Source of the DNA: JBCBJZ01 sp038522635
GTDB lineage: Bacteria > Pseudomonadota > Alphaproteobacteria > Rhizobiales > Hyphomicrobiaceae
Reading direction: 5' to 3'
DNA length: 16,273 bases
NCBI GenBank assembly: GCA_038522635.1
Contig: JBCBJZ010000081.1
Coordinates: 1 to 16,273 of the forward strand
The notes below the pieces were generated by a model. It was given only the letters and a program-made list of their open reading frames with translations. It had not been told where the DNA came from and made no database searches. Below, in pieces: positions 14,989 to 16,273 of the stretch. Position numbers and translations under genes: made by a program. Within the stretch, counting starts at the first letter, position 1; every line of letters starts with the position of its first letter.

Positions 14989-15603
14989 TCACGACAGATG
15001 CGCTGCCGCCACCATCGCGTAGGTGACGGGGATCGACAGCAGAAGGTTCACGCGGGCATAGCGCATCACTTTGGCGCGCGCCTGGGCCTTGGCATCCTCA
15101 TCCGCCGGCGTCAGCCCGATCACGCGTTTCAGGTTGGGCCAGATGACCATGTTGACCAAAACCCACATGATGATGCCGCCAGCGGTGCCGACCCAGGTCA
15201 ACAGCTGCCAGCCGCCCGCCCTGAACGCACCGGCCCCGAACATGATCGAGGGCAAGAGGTAGCCAGTCAGCACTAGCAGGATCAGGCCGCTCGCAAGCGT
15301 CACGTGCGAAGCGATGCGGAACCAATAGGCGACGCGGGGGGCGACTTCGCGCATCAGCCCGGCGCGGGCGCCCTCATCGAGGCGGGCGACCACGATGAGT
15401 TGCACGAAGTTCACGAACCAGATGAGGCCAACCCAGACCATGCCGGCGAAGACGTGGATGAAGCGCGTGATGAAGGTCGTGAAGCTTGCCGCGTCCGTGC
15501 CGGTGCCAAGCAGCCAAAGCACGCTCAGTGCCGCCGCGAGGATGATGCCGGCAAGGGCTGCGCGAAGGGGTGTGGTGGTGAGCGCTTGGGTGAGGGCGGT
15601 CAT
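14989..15603 (-). CDS. Small polytopic membrane protein of the PuuD (urate hydroxylase membrane domain) type
   Basis: 204 residues with about five transmembrane segments (about 15-33, 45-73, 97-118, 132-158, 183-200). RFIHVFAGMVWVGLIWFVNFVQ (His50) and WFRIASHVTL, then NMVIWPNLKRVIG, match the membrane domain found at the N-terminus of PuuD urate hydroxylase. The stand-alone form lacks the cytochrome c domain of full-length PuuD and is common in alphaproteobacteria. The conserved His residues could bind b-type haem, which is inference. No purine-degradation gene is nearby; its neighbours are the NDUFAF3- and NDUFAF6-like genes, so a role in respiratory electron transfer or its assembly is more likely than urate oxidation. 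ATG 15603 has no visible Shine-Dalgarno; upstream it is CCAC-rich. Databases may label it urate hydroxylase PuuD, which would overstate what is known. Confidence 0.78.
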   Translation of the reverse strand: MTALTQALTTTPLRAALAGIILAAALSVLWLLGTGTDAASFTTFITRFIHVFAGMVWVGLIWFVNFVQLIVVARLDEGARAGLMREVAPRVAYWFRIASHVTLASGLILLVLTGYLLPSIMFGAGAFRAGGWQLLTWVGTAGGIIMWVLVNMVIWPNLKRVIGLTPADEDAKAQARAKVMRYARVNLLLSIPVTYAMVAAAHLS

Positions 15604-15692
15604 GGTGGGGTGATGGCTGTTGGGGGTGAGGGCGTTGAAGCGGGTCGGTGGTGTTGAGTAACGGTGAGGGCCGTTCGTGCTTTACGATGGCG

Positions 15693-16175
15693 TCAGGGTA
15701 CGGCGATCAGGGCAGCGCCCACCGGGCGGCCTTCGCCCAGCAGGATGTTGTAAGTGCGGGCGGCCGCGCCCGTGTCCATGGTGTCGAGGCCGAGGTTGAG
15801 GTTGTTGAAGAGGGCGCGCAGGGCCGGTGAAGGGAACACTTGGCGCGCGCCTGTGCCAAGCAGCAGGAAACCAAGCGCGTCGCGATCTGCGACCACGGGG
15901 GCGAAGAGCGCTTCCAAAGCCGCTGCGTCAGCCTCAGAGACGGCGACGCCTGAAACCTCAGCACCTGACGGTTCAGCGCCTGAAACTTCGGCGTCCAACC
16001 CGCTCACGCCCAACGCCGCAACGCTTTCAACCGGCCAACCGTAGATGCCGCTTGGCAGGCAAAGCAGGCTGCCGCGATGGCTCATCTCGGCGAACCGAAA
16101 GCCGCCGTCGCCGTAGGCATCGATCGGCGCGCGTTCGGGCAGGAACTGTGTGAAGCGGGCGCGCGGGTCGGCCAC
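15693..16175 (-). CDS. Mth938-like domain protein, NDUFAF3 homologue
   Basis: 160 residues. The opening PIDAYGDGGFRFAEMSHRGSLLCLPSGIYGW (17-47) and the closing GFLLLGTGARQVFPSPALR and TGAAARTYNILLGEGRPVGAALI (135-157) are characteristic of the Mth938-like fold, whose human member NDUFAF3 assists complex I assembly. The protein is probably cytoplasmic and membrane-associated through partners; no enzyme activity is established for the family. A pentapeptide repeat of the form GAEVS occurs four times in a row (61-80), inserted between the two conserved halves. The GTG start at 16175 follows the upstream gene's TAA after one base, which indicates tight co-transcription. In many alphaproteobacteria this gene follows secDF, as here. 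Confidence 0.88.
   Translation of the reverse strand: MADPRARFTQFLPERAPIDAYGDGGFRFAEMSHRGSLLCLPSGIYGWPVESVAALGVSGLDAEVSGAEPSGAEVSGVAVSEADAAALEALFAPVVADRDALGFLLLGTGARQVFPSPALRALFNNLNLGLDTMDTGAAARTYNILLGEGRPVGAALIAVP
15936..15995 (-). repeat. 15-bp coding tandem repeat in the NDUFAF3-like gene
   Basis: Four successive 15-base units encode DAEVS, GAEPS, GAEVS and GVAVS. On the plus strand they share a CTGAA/GACC-TCAGC pattern. The units have diverged slightly, so this is probably an old in-frame slippage expansion in a surface loop. Confidence 0.6.
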
Positions 16176-16176
16176 G

Positions 16177-16273
16177 TTACGCGCCCGACGGCTTGCCGCT
16201 GGCTGCGCCGCGTCCCTCTTTGATGCCCGACCAGTCGCGCTTGATGCCGATCCAGAGCAGGAACGGCGAGGCG
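16177..16273 (-). CDS. secF: C-terminal end of SecF (protein translocase subunit), 5' truncated by window edge
   Basis: The minus strand is open from the window edge to a TAA at 16177-16179, encoding 31 residues that begin ASPFLLWIGIKRDW and end in a Gly/Ala/Ser-rich tail. A hydrophobic segment closing in a short basic stretch and a polar tail is how SecF ends, after its last transmembrane helix. The position one base before an NDUFAF3-like gene matches the common alphaproteobacterial order secD-secF-Mth938. With so little sequence, the identification rests mainly on context; another polytopic membrane protein is possible. SecDF uses the proton motive force to promote Sec-dependent export and membrane insertion. 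Confidence 0.6.
   Translation of the reverse strand, partial: ASPFLLWIGIKRDWSGIKEGRGAASGKPSGA

Noticed and set aside
14989..15603. Functional urate hydroxylase
   Set aside because: The cytochrome c domain of full PuuD is missing and no purine-degradation gene is nearby; only the membrane domain family can be supported.

Overview
The window is GC-rich (by eye about 60-65%) and its gene content points to an alphaproteobacterium, probably of the Hyphomicrobiales/Rhodobacterales kind. The best indicators are a folate-dependent TrmFO, a SecF end followed by bacterial homologues of the mitochondrial complex I assembly factors NDUFAF3 and NDUFAF6, a short PuuD-type membrane protein, a DUF4153 protein and many GTG starts. 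The genus cannot be fixed from the sequence. No tRNA, rRNA, CRISPR array, insertion sequence or prophage gene was seen.

Layout. (a) 1-2164, plus strand: the C-terminal third of a tungsten-type aldehyde:ferredoxin oxidoreductase, a clear intrinsic terminator, then a complete NAD(P)-dependent aldehyde dehydrogenase. (b) 2338-3813, plus strand: an exported protein built almost entirely of TPR-like units with an exact 48-residue period. It converges on (c) 3873-5261, minus strand: a six-TM class III adenylate cyclase. (d) 5600-6505, plus strand, divergent from the cyclase: a complete NaChBac/NavAb-type voltage-gated sodium channel. (e) 6571-7272, minus strand: a lipoprotein of unknown function with a candidate Cys-His-Asp triad. 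(f) 7423-8997, plus strand: trmFO with an extra low-complexity insertion. (g) 8998-9385: a gene-free gap with three related REP-like hairpins, two of which show compensatory stem changes. (h) 9386-16273, minus strand: a long co-directional block. It reads secF end, Mth938/NDUFAF3-like, PuuD-like membrane protein, NDUFAF6-like squalene/phytoene-synthase-fold protein, then a gap holding a 41-bp-period palindromic array, then a large secreted SGNH hydrolase overlapping (ATGA) a DUF4153 membrane protein.

How the genes fit together. The secF/NDUFAF3/NDUFAF6/PuuD-like block looks like a membrane-biogenesis and respiratory-assembly operon. The SGNH hydrolase and DUF4153 protein are translationally coupled and probably act together at the cell envelope. 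The divergent cyclase and sodium channel share one 338-bp upstream region, so a link between membrane potential or sodium and cAMP is possible but only inferred. The two aldehyde-oxidising enzymes at the left end act on the same class of substrate but are separated by a terminator.

The most interesting items are the sodium channel/cyclase pair, the putative triad lipoprotein, the two hairpin repeat families (possibly one REP-like family), the SGNH-DUF4153 operon with an SGNH core lacking the usual Asp, and the exact 48-residue repeat protein.
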